In this document: one piece after another, positions 17,161-29,687 of the stretch
Position numbering within the stretch: the stretch's first letter is position 1
How the letters are laid out: every line of letters begins with the position of its first letter
DNA from: an uncultured Cryomorphaceae bacterium
GTDB lineage: Bacteria > Bacteroidota > Bacteroidia > Flavobacteriales > Schleiferiaceae
Length of the DNA: 64,000 bases
Assembly: GCA_913009655.1 (NCBI GenBank)
Contig: CAJVWI010000001.1
Coordinates: 1-64,000 of the forward strand
Direction: 5' to 3'
Notes under the pieces: generated by a model
Told to the model about the DNA's origin: nothing
The model's database searches: none
What the model saw: the letters and a program-made list of their open reading frames with translations, nothing else
Made by a program: the position numbers and the translations under genes

Positions 17161-19434
17161 CTACTTCTTGCCATCCATTTCCTCTTTAAGTCGTGCTAAA
17201 CTATCTAGATCGCCTAAAGTAGTTTTTTCAACAGCAGAATTAATAGCTTTTACTCCAGAATTTTTCCCGCCACTTTTACTTTTCTTTGAAGAACCTTCAT
17301 TGGAATCCAAAACATTCTTGAAATTCTGAGTATGAGAAACCAATATGCGTCGAGTGTCTGAATTAAATTCGATAACAATAAAATCTAATTGCTCTCCGAC
17401 TCCGATAGAAGAACCATCCTCTTTTAAGGAATGCCTAGCAGGACAATAAACTTCAAGCTCTTGATCTGCAAACCAGATATTAAATCCTTTGTCAGCCGCA
17501 GACTTAACCTCTCCCTTATGGCTGCTTTTTAATTCAAATACGCTTGCATAATTATCCCACGGATTCTCCGAAACTTGTTTATGGCCTAAACTTAATCGAC
17601 GATTTTCGACATCAATATCTAATACTTGAACTTCAAGCTCAGCACCGACAGATGTGAATTCCGAAGGGTGCTTTACTTTTTTTGTCCATGACAAATCAGA
17701 AATATGCACCAACCCGTCAATTCCTTCCTCAAGTTCTAGGAAGACTCCAAAATTAGTAAAGTTTCTAACCTTACCATTATGCAATGAACCCTGAACATAT
17801 TTAGCTGTAATATCAGTCCATGGATCAGGAGTCAATTGCTTAACGCCCAATGACATTTTTCTTTCTTCACGGTCTATTGATAAAACTATAGCATCAACTG
17901 AGTCACCGACGCTGAAGAAATCTTGAGCAGAGCGCAAATGCGAACCCCAACTCATCTCAGAGACATGAATAAGCCCCTCTACTCCGCTTGCAACTTCAAT
18001 AAAAGCACCATAGTCAGCTAAAACAGCAACCTTACCTTTAATTTTATCACCTTCTTTTAATGCTGAGTCTAAAGCCTCCCATGGGTGAGGGAATAATTGC
18101 TTCAAACCTAATTGAATTCTAGTTTTTGCTTCATCAAAATCAAGAATAACAACATTAATTTTCTGATCAAGCTCAACAACCTCAGAAGGGTGATTTATGC
18201 GACTCCATGAAAGATCTGTAATATGAACCAATCCATCAACTCCACCCAAATCAATAAATACACCATAACTGGTTATATTCTTGACAATTCCTTCTAAGAC
18301 TTGGCCTTTTTCAAGTTGCCCTATTATTACTTTCTTTTGTTCTTCAAGATCTGCTTCAATTAGAGCCTTGTGAGAAACCACAACATTCTTAAATTCATGA
18401 TTGATCTTTACAATCTTAAATTCCATCGTCTTCTCAACGTAAACATCATAATCGCGGATAGGTTTGACATCAATTTGGGAACCAGGCAAAAAGGCCTCCA
18501 GCCCAAAAATATCTACAATCATTCCACCTTTGGTTCTGCACTTCACAAAACCTTGAACAATTTCCTCTGTATCAAAGGCTTCATTCACTCTATCCCAAGC
18601 TTTTATTGATCTAGCTTTTCGATGTGACAACACTAGCTGCCCTAATTTGTCTTCTTGCTTATCAACTAAAACCTCTACAATATCTCCAACCTTTAAATCA
18701 GGGTTATATCGAAATTCATTTAAAGAAACTACACCCTCGGATTTAGAGTTAATATCAATTATCACATCTCTATCAGAAACGCTTACTACTTTTCCTGAAA
18801 CTAACTGATGTTCTAATGAGGTCATGAGAGTATCCTCGTACATTTTCTCCAAAGCAATTAAATCTTCTGATCGCTTCACTGATGTTGATTCATAGGCCTC
18901 CCAATCAAAAGGAGTCTCTTCCTGGTCTTCTTCTAAAATGATATCTTCTTCATCAACCTTTTCCTCAACAGCAGTATCTGACTCTAAATTATCTGGAGTA
19001 GTCTTTACCGTTCTGGGCTTTTTAGTTGAGATTTCTTTTGAATCACCATTCAACTCACTTGCTTCGTCCATGATATCAACAGAGACAATCTCATTCAATA
19101 TATTCTCTTCAGAAAGTTTAGAATCTTTTTCAGAAGATATTTTAGATACTATTTTTTCTACTGCCGGCTTCTTAGCTGATGATTCATCAGCTGATGGCTT
19201 CTTAGCTGATGGCTTCTTAGCTGATGGCTTCTTAGCTGATGGCTTCTTAGCTGATGATTCATCAGCTGATGGCTTCTTAGCTGATGGCTTCGCTGATGGC
19301 TTCTTAGCTGATGGCTTCTTAGCTGATGGCTCTTTGACAGATTCATCAGAAGATGACTTAACCACCTTAGCGGTTATTGTATCCACAGATTTGATGACAT
19401 CTCGGGATTCCTTGTTTTCTTGCTCTTTAGACAT
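17161..19434 (-). CDS. rpsA: 30S ribosomal protein S1 with a long repeat-rich N-terminal extension
   Basis: Binds mRNA and brings it to the 30S subunit. Six S1 (OB-fold) repeats can be counted between about residues 210 and 700, the middle ones being clearest ([66 protein letters not shown]). The protein is 757 residues, about 200 longer than E. coli S1. The extra part is N-terminal: a [10 protein letters not shown] pentapeptide array (about 35-95), then a strongly acidic region ([17 protein letters not shown]). A lysine/serine tail follows the last S1 domain. A -7 box and a ~107-base leader precede it, and a hairpin terminator follows, so it is probably a single-gene unit. Confidence 0.94.
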   Translation of the reverse strand: MSKEQENKESRDVIKSVDTITAKVVKSSSDESVKEPSAKKPSAKKPSAKPSAKKPSADESSAKKPSAKKPSAKKPSAKKPSADESSAKKPAVEKIVSKISSEKDSKLSEENILNEIVSVDIMDEASELNGDSKEISTKKPRTVKTTPDNLESDTAVEEKVDEEDIILEEDQEETPFDWEAYESTSVKRSEDLIALEKMYEDTLMTSLEHQLVSGKVVSVSDRDVIIDINSKSEGVVSLNEFRYNPDLKVGDIVEVLVDKQEDKLGQLVLSHRKARSIKAWDRVNEAFDTEEIVQGFVKCRTKGGMIVDIFGLEAFLPGSQIDVKPIRDYDVYVEKTMEFKIVKINHEFKNVVVSHKALIEADLEEQKKVIIGQLEKGQVLEGIVKNITSYGVFIDLGGVDGLVHITDLSWSRINHPSEVVELDQKINVVILDFDEAKTRIQLGLKQLFPHPWEALDSALKEGDKIKGKVAVLADYGAFIEVASGVEGLIHVSEMSWGSHLRSAQDFFSVGDSVDAIVLSIDREERKMSLGVKQLTPDPWTDITAKYVQGSLHNGKVRNFTNFGVFLELEEGIDGLVHISDLSWTKKVKHPSEFTSVGAELEVQVLDIDVENRRLSLGHKQVSENPWDNYASVFELKSSHKGEVKSAADKGFNIWFADQELEVYCPARHSLKEDGSSIGVGEQLDFIVIEFNSDTRRILVSHTQNFKNVLDSNEGSSKKSKSGGKNSGVKAINSAVEKTTLGDLDSLARLKEEMDGKK
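19166..19333. repeat. 15-bp tandem repeats inside rpsA (KKPSA array)
   Basis: The plus strand shows about ten copies of TTCTTAGCTGATGGC, some diverged to GATTCATCAGCTGAT (encoding DESSA), plus one copy shortened by three bases. The [15 protein letters not shown] block occurs twice, so there is a higher-order 75-bp-scale pattern too. All unit lengths are multiples of three, keeping the S1 frame. Exact boundaries are approximate by a few bases. Confidence 0.93.
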
Positions 19435-19451
19435 GAGCTTTTAGGTTTGTA

Positions 19452-19508
19452 TTTTAATCAATTATAGGATTAAGCTTTTGATTAAAAGAGTTTATATAAA
19501 AGAATCCT
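19452..19508 (-). promoter_or_regulatory. Structured 5' leader of rpsA
   Basis: Minus-strand leader RNA contains a perfect 9-bp inverted repeat TTTTAATCA / TGATTAAAA (arms 19479-19487 and 19452-19460) with an 18-base loop. The loop holds AATCCT, complementary to AGGATT just upstream of the hairpin (19503-19508), allowing a pseudoknot-like fold. There is no T-run after it, so it is not an intrinsic terminator. S1 is known to control its own translation in gammaproteobacteria; whether that applies here is inference. Confidence 0.4.
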
Positions 19509-19547
19509 TTTGAGGCACCTATAAAAATGCTTACCCAAAAAGGAATG

Positions 19548-19555
19548 CAAAAGTA
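19548..19555 (-). promoter_or_regulatory. -7 box TACTTTTG upstream of rpsA
   Basis: Perfect TAnnTTTG match on the minus strand in the 179-base gap between gltA and rpsA. It would give a leader of roughly 107 bases. A -33 TTG is not present; only a T-rich stretch lies at that spacing. Confidence 0.5.
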
Positions 19556-19613
19556 GTTAATATATTGCAGATGGATAAAATAATAACCTAACTAAATAAA
19601 TTCTATTCTTCCA

Positions 19614-20918
19614 TTATTCTAAAAACTTTTTTTTCAATAGATCTGTAGTTATTGAACCTGGGCGTTCCAATGGCATTGCCATTGCCCTATCCCAGATTAA
19701 ATTAGTTAAAGTGCCAATAGACCGGGAAACACCAAATAAAACTGTATAGAAATCATATTCGACAAGACCATAGTGCATTAACAACTGTCCGGAATGAGCA
19801 TCAACATTAGGCCAAGGGTTCTTGACCTTACCGGTTGCCTCAAGTATACCAGGAACCACATCATAAATATTTGAGATCAAATTGAAAAGTGGATCATCCG
19901 GCATATGTTTCATCGCAAACTCTCTTTGAGCTGTATATCGAGGATCTGTTTTTCTTAAAACTGCATGACCAAATCCAGGAATAACTTTACCATTTATCAT
20001 TGTCTTATGACAATATTCTGCAATTTGTTCTTTAGTGGGAACTTCTGAACCGATAGAATCTTTCATTTCCATAGTCCACTTGATAACTTCTTGGTTAGCT
20101 AATCCATGCAAAGGCCCAGCCAAACCATTCATACCCGCGGCAAAACTTTGATATGCATCGGATAATGCCGACCCAACAAGGTGAACGGTATGCGCTGAAA
20201 CATTACCACCTTCATGATCACTATGAATAGTCATGTATAGTCGCATTAATTCGCGAAATTCCTTATTATCAAAACCTAGCATATGAGCAAAATTTCCTGC
20301 CCAATCTAGTTTTGTATCAGGTTCAATGTGCTGATCATTTTTATATGCTCTTCGATAAATGTATGCTGCAATTCTTGGCAAGCGAGCAATTAAATTCATC
20401 GAATCCTCAAAAGTATGTATCCAATAATCTGACTTTGGACAGCCGGCAGCATATTCCTTGGCGAAAATACTCTCCGTTCTTAAGGCCATTATTGCAATAA
20501 CAAACTGAGTCATGGGGTGAGCTCTGAAAGGTAAAGCGTCTATTGTTTTAAAAACATGAGGAGGAACTATTGCTCTTCGAGCCCAATTATTACTAACCCG
20601 TCTCACATCATCATCTGTAGGAAGTTCATTCATAAGGATGAGGTAAAAAAGACCTTCGGGCAAAGGTTCTTCACCACCAGGGTACTTTGGAAGAAGTTCT
20701 TGAAGTTCGGGGATACTATAGCCTCTGAAACGAATGCCTTCATTCGGATCTAATTTTGAAGTTTCACATATCAGGGCGGGCATGCCGCGCATACCTTGAT
20801 AAATCTGACTAACCTTAATGTCACCTATAGATTTATCTCCATGACTAGAAAGAAAACTTTTAATTTCTTTCTGTGCAGCTGGAATTTTCCCAGCAAAGTA
20901 TTCTTGAATCCGGTCCAT
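19614..20918 (-). CDS. gltA: Citrate synthase, eukaryotic (mitochondrial) type
   Basis: Condenses oxaloacetate and acetyl-CoA to citrate at the entry to the TCA cycle. The 434-residue sequence carries the catalytic His in GPLHGLANQEV, the second His in GFGHAVLRKTDPRY and the catalytic Asp in NVDAHSGQLL. Long stretches match the mitochondrial form: SIPELQELLPKYPGGEEPLPEG, TIHSDHEGGNVSAHTVHLVG, YTVLFGVSRSIG and MPLERPGS. The usual hexameric bacterial type begins with a different beta domain that is absent here. The gene follows eno by six bases and is the last in carA-eno-gltA. Confidence 0.94.
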   Translation of the reverse strand: MDRIQEYFAGKIPAAQKEIKSFLSSHGDKSIGDIKVSQIYQGMRGMPALICETSKLDPNEGIRFRGYSIPELQELLPKYPGGEEPLPEGLFYLILMNELPTDDDVRRVSNNWARRAIVPPHVFKTIDALPFRAHPMTQFVIAIMALRTESIFAKEYAAGCPKSDYWIHTFEDSMNLIARLPRIAAYIYRRAYKNDQHIEPDTKLDWAGNFAHMLGFDNKEFRELMRLYMTIHSDHEGGNVSAHTVHLVGSALSDAYQSFAAGMNGLAGPLHGLANQEVIKWTMEMKDSIGSEVPTKEQIAEYCHKTMINGKVIPGFGHAVLRKTDPRYTAQREFAMKHMPDDPLFNLISNIYDVVPGILEATGKVKNPWPNVDAHSGQLLMHYGLVEYDFYTVLFGVSRSIGTLTNLIWDRAMAMPLERPGSITTDLLKKKFLE

Positions 20919-20924
20919 TGTTTC

Positions 20925-23308
<2,384 letters not shown>

Positions 23309-23340
23309 TTTTTCTTAAAAATATTATAGCAGACACAAAA

Positions 23341-23369
23341 AAAGGATAAGGGTATATCCCTTATCCTTT
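23341..23369 (-). terminator. Rho-independent terminator after rplQ
   Basis: Perfect 12-bp stem AAAGGATAAGGG / CCCTTATCCTTT with a five-base loop; on the minus strand it ends in a run of seven T. It closes the ribosomal protein cluster and separates it from carA. Confidence 0.92.
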
Positions 23370-23404
23370 ACAAGTTAGCTGACAATTCAGTATTCTTTAA
23401 TCAT

Positions 23405-23941
23405 TTATTCTTTTTCTTTTTCTTCTTGATTCGTATCGTTATCTAAAGAATCTTCACTAACTACCACATTATCTTGAATTTCTGCGGGAGCCTCATTTTT
23501 TGTTTTACTTGAATCAGCTGTTTTCTTAGAACGACGTCTAGTTGCTTTTTTTGCGTCTTTACTGTCTTCTCTCCCGTAAATCTCGTTAAAATCAACGAGC
23601 TCAACCATACACATCTCCGCATTATCACCAAGACGATTACCGGTCTTAATAATACGTGTATAACCGCCTGGCCGATCACCAACCTTTATCGAGACCTCCT
23701 TGAAGAGTTCGGTCACAGCATCTTTACTTTGAAGATAGCTGAAGACCATTCTTCTATTATGAGTACTATCTATTTTGGATCTAGTAACAAGTGGTTCAAC
23801 ATACTTTTTAAGAGCTTTCGCTTTAGCTACAGTAGTATTTATTCTCTTATGAATAACAAGAGAAGTAGCCATGTTACTCAACATGGCTTTGCGGTGCGAT
23901 GTTGTTCGACCTAAATGATTAAATTTCTTACCGTGTCTCAT
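23405..23941 (-). CDS. rplQ: 50S ribosomal protein L17
   Basis: Large-subunit protein near the exit of the peptide tunnel. The conserved core is [24 protein letters not shown] through [11 protein letters not shown]. The ORF track starts 27 codons too early, inside rpoA; the ATG at 23941 is the family start. The protein has 178 residues, against 127 in E. coli. The excess is a low-complexity charged tail ([16 protein letters not shown], then an acidic end). Last gene of the ribosomal cluster. Confidence 0.96.
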   Translation of the reverse strand: MRHGKKFNHLGRTTSHRKAMLSNMATSLVIHKRINTTVAKAKALKKYVEPLVTRSKIDSTHNRRMVFSYLQSKDAVTELFKEVSIKVGDRPGGYTRIIKTGNRLGDNAEMCMVELVDFNEIYGREDSKDAKKATRRRSKKTADSSKTKNEAPAEIQDNVVVSEDSLDNDTNQEEKEKE

Positions 23942-23948
23942 TTTTAAA

Positions 23949-24941
23949 TTATTCCTTATCCAGTTTATACTTACTTGTATCCATACCAAAGGATAAACCC
24001 AAGTTTGCAACAAGATCTTCAAGCTCCGTAAGCGATTTCTTTCCGAAATTTCTAAACTTCATCAAATCTGCTTTTGTATAAGAAACCAGATCAGCTACTG
24101 TTTCTACTTCAGCCGCCTTTAGGCAATTCAAAGCACGAACGCTAAGCTCAAGTTCTGTAAGAGCCTTCAATAACAGCTTCCGCATTTCCATTACCTCTTC
24201 ATCATAACTCTCTACTTCTTGAATTGGAGCTACATCAGCTATCATGCGCTCATCAGTGAACAACAAGAAGTGCTGAATTAAAATTTGAGCAGCATCAGTG
24301 AGAGCATCTTGAGGAATGACGCTACCATCGGTTTCGATTTCCATTATGAGTTTCTCAAAGTCAGTTTTTTGCTCAACTCTAAAGTTCTCAATATGATAAT
24401 TTACATTTTTAATAGGAGTATATATCGAATCAAGCGCGACGGTTCCTAGCGGACTATCAAGTCTCTTATTTTCTTCAGCGGGCACATATCCACGGCCCTT
24501 TTCAATAGATAAGTCCATTTCAACATTAACGGACTTATCTAGATTACAAATAACTAAATCAGGATTTAGAACTTGAAATGAAGTCATAAATGAAGCCAGG
24601 TCACCGGCTGTCAAAACCTCTTTCCCAGATAAATTCACTTTAACAATTTCCGAATCAGAAGAATCAATTTGACGCTTCAAACGTACTTGCTTAAGATTCA
24701 GAATTATCTCCGTAACATCCTCTACAACACCCTTTATTGTTGAGAACTCATGACTTACGCCTGAAATATTGACAGAGGTAAAAGCAAATCCCTCAAGAGA
24801 ATTTAATAGGACGCGACGTAAAGCATTGCCTACAGTTAAGCCGTAACCTGGCTCGAGTGGACGGAACTCAAATTGACCGTATGTATCTGTTGTTGAATTA
24901 ACGATAACCTTTTCAGGTTTTTGAAATTGAAGGATAGCCAT
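23949..24941 (-). CDS. rpoA: DNA-directed RNA polymerase subunit alpha
   Basis: Scaffold for RNA polymerase assembly and target of activators. The N-terminal dimerization domain ([34 protein letters not shown]-type sequence) spans about residues 15-230. The C-terminal domain ([45 protein letters not shown]) binds UP elements and regulators. At 330 residues it is the normal length. It sits between rpsD and rplQ, as in most bacteria. Confidence 0.97.
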   Translation of the reverse strand: MAILQFQKPEKVIVNSTTDTYGQFEFRPLEPGYGLTVGNALRRVLLNSLEGFAFTSVNISGVSHEFSTIKGVVEDVTEIILNLKQVRLKRQIDSSDSEIVKVNLSGKEVLTAGDLASFMTSFQVLNPDLVICNLDKSVNVEMDLSIEKGRGYVPAEENKRLDSPLGTVALDSIYTPIKNVNYHIENFRVEQKTDFEKLIMEIETDGSVIPQDALTDAAQILIQHFLLFTDERMIADVAPIQEVESYDEEVMEMRKLLLKALTELELSVRALNCLKAAEVETVADLVSYTKADLMKFRNFGKKSLTELEDLVANLGLSFGMDTSKYKLDKE

Positions 24942-24945
24942 AATC

Positions 24946-25551
24946 TTATTTTGAATAAAGTTCCACGATGAGTTGCTCTTTAATGCCTTCAGGTATTATG
25001 TCACGTTGGGGAACGCTCAATAATGAACCAGACATGTTAGCTTCGTTCCACTCAATCCATGGATATTGATGAGCAGAACCAGAAAGAGAAGCTGTAATAA
25101 CCTCTAGGGTCTTTGACTTTTCACGAACGGCAACAACATCGCCAGGTTTAACATGAAAAGAAGGGATATTAACAATACTACCATTTACGGTAATATGGCG
25201 ATGAGAAACCAATTGACGCGAGCCGCGACGGGTTGGAGCAATACCAAGTCGATAAACGACATTATCTAATCTCCCCTCACATAACTGAAGAAGTACCTCT
25301 CCGGTAGCTCCTTTTGAACGTGAAGCACGATCAAACAAATTCTTGAACTGCCGTTCAAGAATCCCATAAGTATATTTTGCCTTTTGCTTTTCAAGCAATT
25401 GAACTGAATACTCCGATTTCTTACCCCGCTTCTTCTGAAAACCATGCTGTCCAGGAGGGTAATTACGTTTATCAAGAGCACGATCTGGACCGAAAATCGG
25501 TTCTCCGAATCGACGTGCTATTTTTGTTAGGGGACCTCTGTAACGTGCCAT
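24946..25551 (-). CDS. rpsD: 30S ribosomal protein S4
   Basis: Primary 16S rRNA binder that starts 30S body assembly. The motif [17 protein letters not shown] opens the protein, and the S4 RNA-binding domain is [29 protein letters not shown]-like (here [25 protein letters not shown]). The N-terminal region has no zinc cysteine cluster, so this is the C-minus form. It has 201 residues. The gap to rpoA is four bases. Confidence 0.97.
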   Translation of the reverse strand: MARYRGPLTKIARRFGEPIFGPDRALDKRNYPPGQHGFQKKRGKKSEYSVQLLEKQKAKYTYGILERQFKNLFDRASRSKGATGEVLLQLCEGRLDNVVYRLGIAPTRRGSRQLVSHRHITVNGSIVNIPSFHVKPGDVVAVREKSKTLEVITASLSGSAHQYPWIEWNEANMSGSLLSVPQRDIIPEGIKEQLIVELYSK

Positions 25552-25575
25552 TTCTTAATTATTTTTTTGTAAATA

Positions 25576-25965
25576 TTATACTCGACGGCGCTTAGGTGGC
25601 CGACAACCATTGTGAGGAATAGGAGTAATATCCACAATTTCAGTGACCTCTATTCCGCTATTGTTCAAACTTCGGATAGCGCTTTCGCGACCATTACCTG
25701 GGCCTTTCACATAGACTTTAACTTTTTTCAAACCAGCTTCTATTGCTGGAGTTGCCGCGTTTTCGGCTGCCATCTGAGCCGCATATGGTGTGTTCTTTTT
25801 TGAACCTCGAAACCCCATTTTGCCAGCAGATGACCAGGATATTACCTGACCTTGAGTATTAGTCAAAGCTATTATGATATTATTGAATGTGGAACTAACA
25901 TGGGCTTCACCCACAGCGTCCACCTTAACCTTACGCTTTTTTGCCGTTTTCGTTGACTGTGCCAT
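25576..25965 (-). CDS. rpsK: 30S ribosomal protein S11
   Basis: Platform protein of the 30S subunit. The ending [16 protein letters not shown] holds the Asn-Gly pair that is isomerized to isoaspartate in E. coli S11. [42 protein letters not shown] is the conserved core. It has 129 residues. Confidence 0.97.
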   Translation of the reverse strand: MAQSTKTAKKRKVKVDAVGEAHVSSTFNNIIIALTNTQGQVISWSSAGKMGFRGSKKNTPYAAQMAAENAATPAIEAGLKKVKVYVKGPGNGRESAIRSLNNSGIEVTEIVDITPIPHNGCRPPKRRRV

Positions 25966-25977
25966 CAGTTATTATGA

Positions 25978-26355
25978 TTATTTCGTTACCTTCTTTTTAT
26001 TCGCTACTGTCTTTCTCTTACCTTTTCGGGTGCGAGAATTGTTCTTAGTATGCTGACCACGAAGTGGCAAACCTAATCTGTGCCGAATGCCGCGCTGACA
26101 ACCAATATCCATTAATCTCTTAATATTCAGTTGAGTTTCAGAACGTAATTCGCCTTCCACCTTAACATTCTCAGTTATGTAGTTACGAATACCTTGTAGC
26201 TGATCATCAGTCCATTCCTGGACTTTTATATTATAATCAACTCCTGCCTCCGTGAGAATCTCACGAGAGCGTGATCGACCAATACCATAAATGTATGTCA
26301 ATCCAATTTCTCCACGCTTATTTTTCGGGAGGTCTATACCTGCTATTCTCGCCAT
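25978..26355 (-). CDS. rpsM: 30S ribosomal protein S13
   Basis: Head protein of the 30S subunit that forms bridges to L5 and contacts P-site tRNA through its C-terminal tail. It is recognized by [30 protein letters not shown] and [25 protein letters not shown]. It has 125 residues. The basic tail ([15 protein letters not shown]) is as in other members. Confidence 0.97.
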   Translation of the reverse strand: MARIAGIDLPKNKRGEIGLTYIYGIGRSRSREILTEAGVDYNIKVQEWTDDQLQGIRNYITENVKVEGELRSETQLNIKRLMDIGCQRGIRHRLGLPLRGQHTKNNSRTRKGKRKTVANKKKVTK

Positions 26356-26375
26356 TTCTTTCTTCTAAAATGAAA

Positions 26376-26492
26376 TTAACCTTGACGTTGTTTAAACCTA
26401 GGGTTCTTCTTGTTTATAATATACAAACGCCCTTTTCTGCGGACAATTTTACAATCCGCACTGCGCTTTTTTAGTGATGCTCTTACTTTCAT
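26376..26492 (-). CDS. rpmJ: 50S ribosomal protein L36 (too short for the ORF track)
   Basis: Translating the minus strand from the CAT at 26490-26492 gives 38 residues: it opens [20 protein letters not shown] and ends NPRFKQRQG. This is the L36 pattern and length, in its standard place between infA and rpsM. Only one cysteine remains, whereas zinc-binding L36 has a Cys-Cys-Cys-His set, so this is a C-minus, zinc-independent form. Confidence 0.95.
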   Translation of the reverse strand: MKVRASLKKRSADCKIVRRKGRLYIINKKNPRFKQRQG

Positions 26493-26517
26493 AATATTCT
26501 ACTTAAAACAAATCTAT

Positions 26518-26733
26518 TTAGTATCGATAAGTTATTCGTGCCTTAGACAAATCATACGGTGATAACTCTAACTTCACCCGATCACCTGGAAGGAGTTTTA
26601 TATAATGCATTCGCATTTTACCAGAAATATGCGCCGTAACGACATGACCATTCTCTAATTCTACGCGAAACATTGCATTTGAAAGATTTTCAGTAATAGT
26701 TCCATCTTGAGTGATTCCAGGTTCTTTTGCCAT
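26518..26733 (-). CDS. infA: Translation initiation factor IF-1
   Basis: Binds the 30S A site during initiation. The 71-residue OB-fold protein matches closely: [71 protein letters not shown] is the usual full sequence shape (start and end motifs intact). It shares one base with secY. No map or adk gene intervenes between secY and infA here. Confidence 0.96.
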   Translation of the reverse strand: MAKEPGITQDGTITENLSNAMFRVELENGHVVTAHISGKMRMHYIKLLPGDRVKLELSPYDLSKARITYRY

Positions 26734-28064
26734 TATATCGTAGTATTTCTGCCACGCATACGTCCACCTTCCATCAGACCATCATAATGACTATTCAACA
26801 AATAACTCTCGATTTGCATTAGAGTATCTAATACAACTCCAACGATAATTAAAAGAGATGTTCCTCCATAAAACTGAGCCCATTGCATATTAATTCCTAA
26901 TGTCATTGCAACAGATGGAAGTATGGCAATTAAAGCCAATAAAACAGCGCCAGGTAATGTAATTTTCGCCAGGACACCATCTATGTAATTACCTGTTGCT
27001 TCACCGGGTTTGATACCCGGAACAAATCCGCCATTACGCTTAAGATCATCAGCAATCTGGGTAGTATTAATCTGGATAGCGGTATAAAAATATGTAAAGA
27101 CTAAGATTAGCATTGCAAATACAAAATTGTACCAAAAACCCTGAATATTACCGAACACATCAACCACCCAAGTAGCTCCAGAACCTTCAAGTCCAGCATA
27201 CTGAACTACTGTTAGTGGAACAAACATTAAAGCCTGAGCAAATATTATTGGCATAACACCTGATGCATTAACCCTAATTGGCAAATAACTCCGCCCCAAA
27301 GACTTACTACCTCCTCCTGCAACTCTTTTAGCATATTCTAGGGGAACTTTTCGTACCGCCTGAGTAATTGCAATAGCAAATAAAAAGACCAGATATAAAG
27401 CGACGATTTCAATTAGAAATTTTATCCATCCGCCGCCTGAAGGACTAAGTTGTGTTGCAACTTCCTGGAAAAAAGCTTGAGGGAAGTTAGCAATAATACC
27501 AATCATTATTAACAAAGAGATACCATTACCTACACCCTTTTCAGTAATCCTCTCTCCTAACCACATGGCAAAAATAGTACCTGCAATAATAACTATCCAC
27601 GAGGTCAACCAAAATGTTGACATAGGTAAAGTAATATTAACACCCTGATATATCAGGTTAGTTATGTATCCAGGAGCCTGAGCAGCAACTATAAGAATAG
27701 TTAAATATCTAGTTATCTGATTTAACTTTCTCCGACCGGACTCCCCCTCTTTTTGCATTTTTTGAACCGCTGGTACTGCAAGACCTGCAAGTTGTATAAC
27801 AATAGAAGCGGAGATATACGGCATAATACCAAGAGCCAGAATAGAAGCATTGGCAAATGCACCTCCTGAAAAAGCATTAATCAAACCAATTAAACCTTCA
27901 GAAGCTTGACTCTGTAAGTTCTCCAAACTACCAGGATCTATACCAGGAAGAACCACGTTTGAACCCAGACGATAAACGAGCAGCAAACCTGCCGTTAACA
28001 GAAGCTTTTCCCGGAGCTCCGTAATGCCCCAAATGTTCTTTAGCGTTTGGATAAACCGATTCAT
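26733..28064 (-). CDS. secY: Protein translocase subunit SecY
   Basis: Channel subunit of the SecYEG translocon. About ten hydrophobic segments occur across 443 residues. Family signatures include [21 protein letters not shown] (plug/TM2 region), the cytoplasmic loop [29 protein letters not shown], and [19 protein letters not shown]. It exports the many signal-peptide proteins seen in this window. It lies one base from rplO and one base overlapped with infA. Confidence 0.97.
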   Translation of the reverse strand: MNRFIQTLKNIWGITELREKLLLTAGLLLVYRLGSNVVLPGIDPGSLENLQSQASEGLIGLINAFSGGAFANASILALGIMPYISASIVIQLAGLAVPAVQKMQKEGESGRRKLNQITRYLTILIVAAQAPGYITNLIYQGVNITLPMSTFWLTSWIVIIAGTIFAMWLGERITEKGVGNGISLLIMIGIIANFPQAFFQEVATQLSPSGGGWIKFLIEIVALYLVFLFAIAITQAVRKVPLEYAKRVAGGGSKSLGRSYLPIRVNASGVMPIIFAQALMFVPLTVVQYAGLEGSGATWVVDVFGNIQGFWYNFVFAMLILVFTYFYTAIQINTTQIADDLKRNGGFVPGIKPGEATGNYIDGVLAKITLPGAVLLALIAILPSVAMTLGINMQWAQFYGGTSLLIIVGVVLDTLMQIESYLLNSHYDGLMEGGRMRGRNTTI

Positions 28065-28065
28065 G

Positions 28066-28578
28066 TTATTGTTTAGTTACTTTTTCAGATGATTGCTTGG
28101 AAACAGTAGCGTCTTCATTTTCTGAATGCATCGAGATAATATGAATTGTCCCACCTGCTTTTTCGATAGCCACCTTCGCGCTTTCACTTACTTTATTTAC
28201 TTTAACTTCAATTGCAGATGAAATTTTTCCACGTCCTAATATTTTTACAAGATCATGCTTACCCGCCAATCCATTATTCATAAGAGTATCAAGACTAATC
28301 TCTTTTAGAGACTTTTCATCAATCAACTTTTGGATAGTATCTAGATTGATCCCACGATACTCAACACGATTAGGATTTGTAAAGCCAAATTTTGGAACTC
28401 TTCGTTGAAGAGGCATTTGACCACCCTCAAAACCGATCTTTTTGCTGTATCCAGATCTCGACTTGGCACCTTTGTGACCTCGCCCTGCCGTTCCTGCTGA
28501 ACCACTACCCTCTCCACGACCAAGTCGTTTTTTGGTAAAAGTTGAACCCGCTGCAGGCTTTAAATTATGAAGTGACAT
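28066..28578 (-). CDS. rplO: 50S ribosomal protein L15
   Basis: Late-assembly 50S protein. The glycine/arginine-rich N-terminal extension [26 protein letters not shown] and [15 protein letters not shown] are typical. The 170-residue form is about 20 residues longer than the usual ~145-150 because of a Ser/Glu-rich tail ([17 protein letters not shown]). Confidence 0.97.
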   Translation of the reverse strand: MSLHNLKPAAGSTFTKKRLGRGEGSGSAGTAGRGHKGAKSRSGYSKKIGFEGGQMPLQRRVPKFGFTNPNRVEYRGINLDTIQKLIDEKSLKEISLDTLMNNGLAGKHDLVKILGRGKISSAIEVKVNKVSESAKVAIEKAGGTIHIISMHSENEDATVSKQSSEKVTKQ

Positions 28579-28592
28579 ATTATTATAAATAT

Positions 28593-28775
28593 TTATTTAA
28601 TTTCTTCGACAGTTACTAAATGATTCACAGTTCGAACCATACCAGCAATTTGAGCATTATTATCATGTTCAACGCTATGGTTAATTTTGCGTAAACCCAA
28701 AGCCACCATAGTTGCTTTTTGATTATGGGGACGGTTAATTACGCTGCGCTTTTGAGTTATCTTAATGCGTGTCAT
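28593..28775 (-). CDS. rpmD: 50S ribosomal protein L30
   Basis: Short 60-residue protein with the L30 pattern: [31 protein letters not shown] followed by [22 protein letters not shown]. It occupies the usual place between rpsE and rplO. Confidence 0.96.
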   Translation of the reverse strand: MTRIKITQKRSVINRPHNQKATMVALGLRKINHSVEHDNNAQIAGMVRTVNHLVTVEEIK

Positions 28776-28786
28776 ACTTTATAGCT

Positions 28787-29308
28787 TTATTTACCGTTAA
28801 AAACTTGTGAAACAGTTATACCTCTTGACTTGGCAACTTGCTTAGCATCTCTTAAAGAATGTAAAGCTTCAAAGGTGGCCTTAACCAGATTATGAGGGTT
28901 AGATGAACCTTTGGATTTAGCCAGAACATCATGAATACCAACACATTCTAAAACATGACGCATAGAACCTCCTGCTATAACCCCTGTTCCTGAAGATGCT
29001 GGGCGAAGAAATACTCTTGCACCACCAAATTTACCATCCTGCTCGTGAGGAAGCGTGCCCTTAACCACTGGAAAGCGATACAAATTTTTCTTAGCATCTT
29101 CAATTCCCTTGTTTACAGCCTCTGAAACCTCTTTACTCTTACCCAGTCCGTAACCACCAATGCCGTGTTCGTCCCCGACGACGACAATAGCTGTAAATCC
29201 AAATGTCCGACCACCCTTTGTGACCTTCGTCACACGTTGAACACCAACTAAACGATCTACTAGCTCGAGGCCACTAGGTTTTATTTTTTTAATATTTTTA
29301 TCTTTCAT
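28787..29308 (-). CDS. rpsE: 30S ribosomal protein S5
   Basis: Protein at the mRNA entry site involved in decoding accuracy. The double-stranded-RNA-type domain contains [37 protein letters not shown]; the C-terminal domain contains [39 protein letters not shown]. It has 173 residues. Confidence 0.97.
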   Translation of the reverse strand: MKDKNIKKIKPSGLELVDRLVGVQRVTKVTKGGRTFGFTAIVVVGDEHGIGGYGLGKSKEVSEAVNKGIEDAKKNLYRFPVVKGTLPHEQDGKFGGARVFLRPASSGTGVIAGGSMRHVLECVGIHDVLAKSKGSSNPHNLVKATFEALHSLRDAKQVAKSRGITVSQVFNGK

Positions 29309-29316
29309 ATTCTCAA

Positions 29317-29673
29317 TCAGAATTTCAGTCCAGCTTGACGTGCTCCGTCAGCTAGTGATTTTATACGTCCATGATATAGATAACCTCCGCGATCAAAGGA
29401 TATGGATTCTACTCCTACTCCTTTTGCGACTTCAGCGATCATTTTACCTACTTTAAAAGCACGTTCAATTTTAGTGCCTGCAAATACTTCACCATTTTTC
29501 GATAATGACGAGGCAGTACCGAGAGTCTTGCCACTTACATCATCGATAAGTTGAGCATATATTTCTTTACTACTTCTGTAAACGGCTAATCGAGGACGCT
29601 TATCTGTCCCTTTTACCACATTACGGATCCGCATGTGTATGCGTTGTCTACGATTCATTTTTTTTGTTGCCAT
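29317..29673 (-). CDS. rplR: 50S ribosomal protein L18
   Basis: Binds 5S rRNA together with L5 and L25. The 118 residues include [38 protein letters not shown] and the C-terminal [29 protein letters not shown]. No unusual features. Confidence 0.97.
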   Translation of the reverse strand: MATKKMNRRQRIHMRIRNVVKGTDKRPRLAVYRSSKEIYAQLIDDVSGKTLGTASSLSKNGEVFAGTKIERAFKVGKMIAEVAKGVGVESISFDRGGYLYHGRIKSLADGARQAGLKF

Positions 29674-29687
29674 GATCTATATGTTTA

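Noticed and set aside
18938-19444. 168-residue plus-strand ORF full of ADGFL repeats
   Set aside because: It is the antisense reading of the rpsA repeat array; six S1 domains and a terminator support the minus strand.
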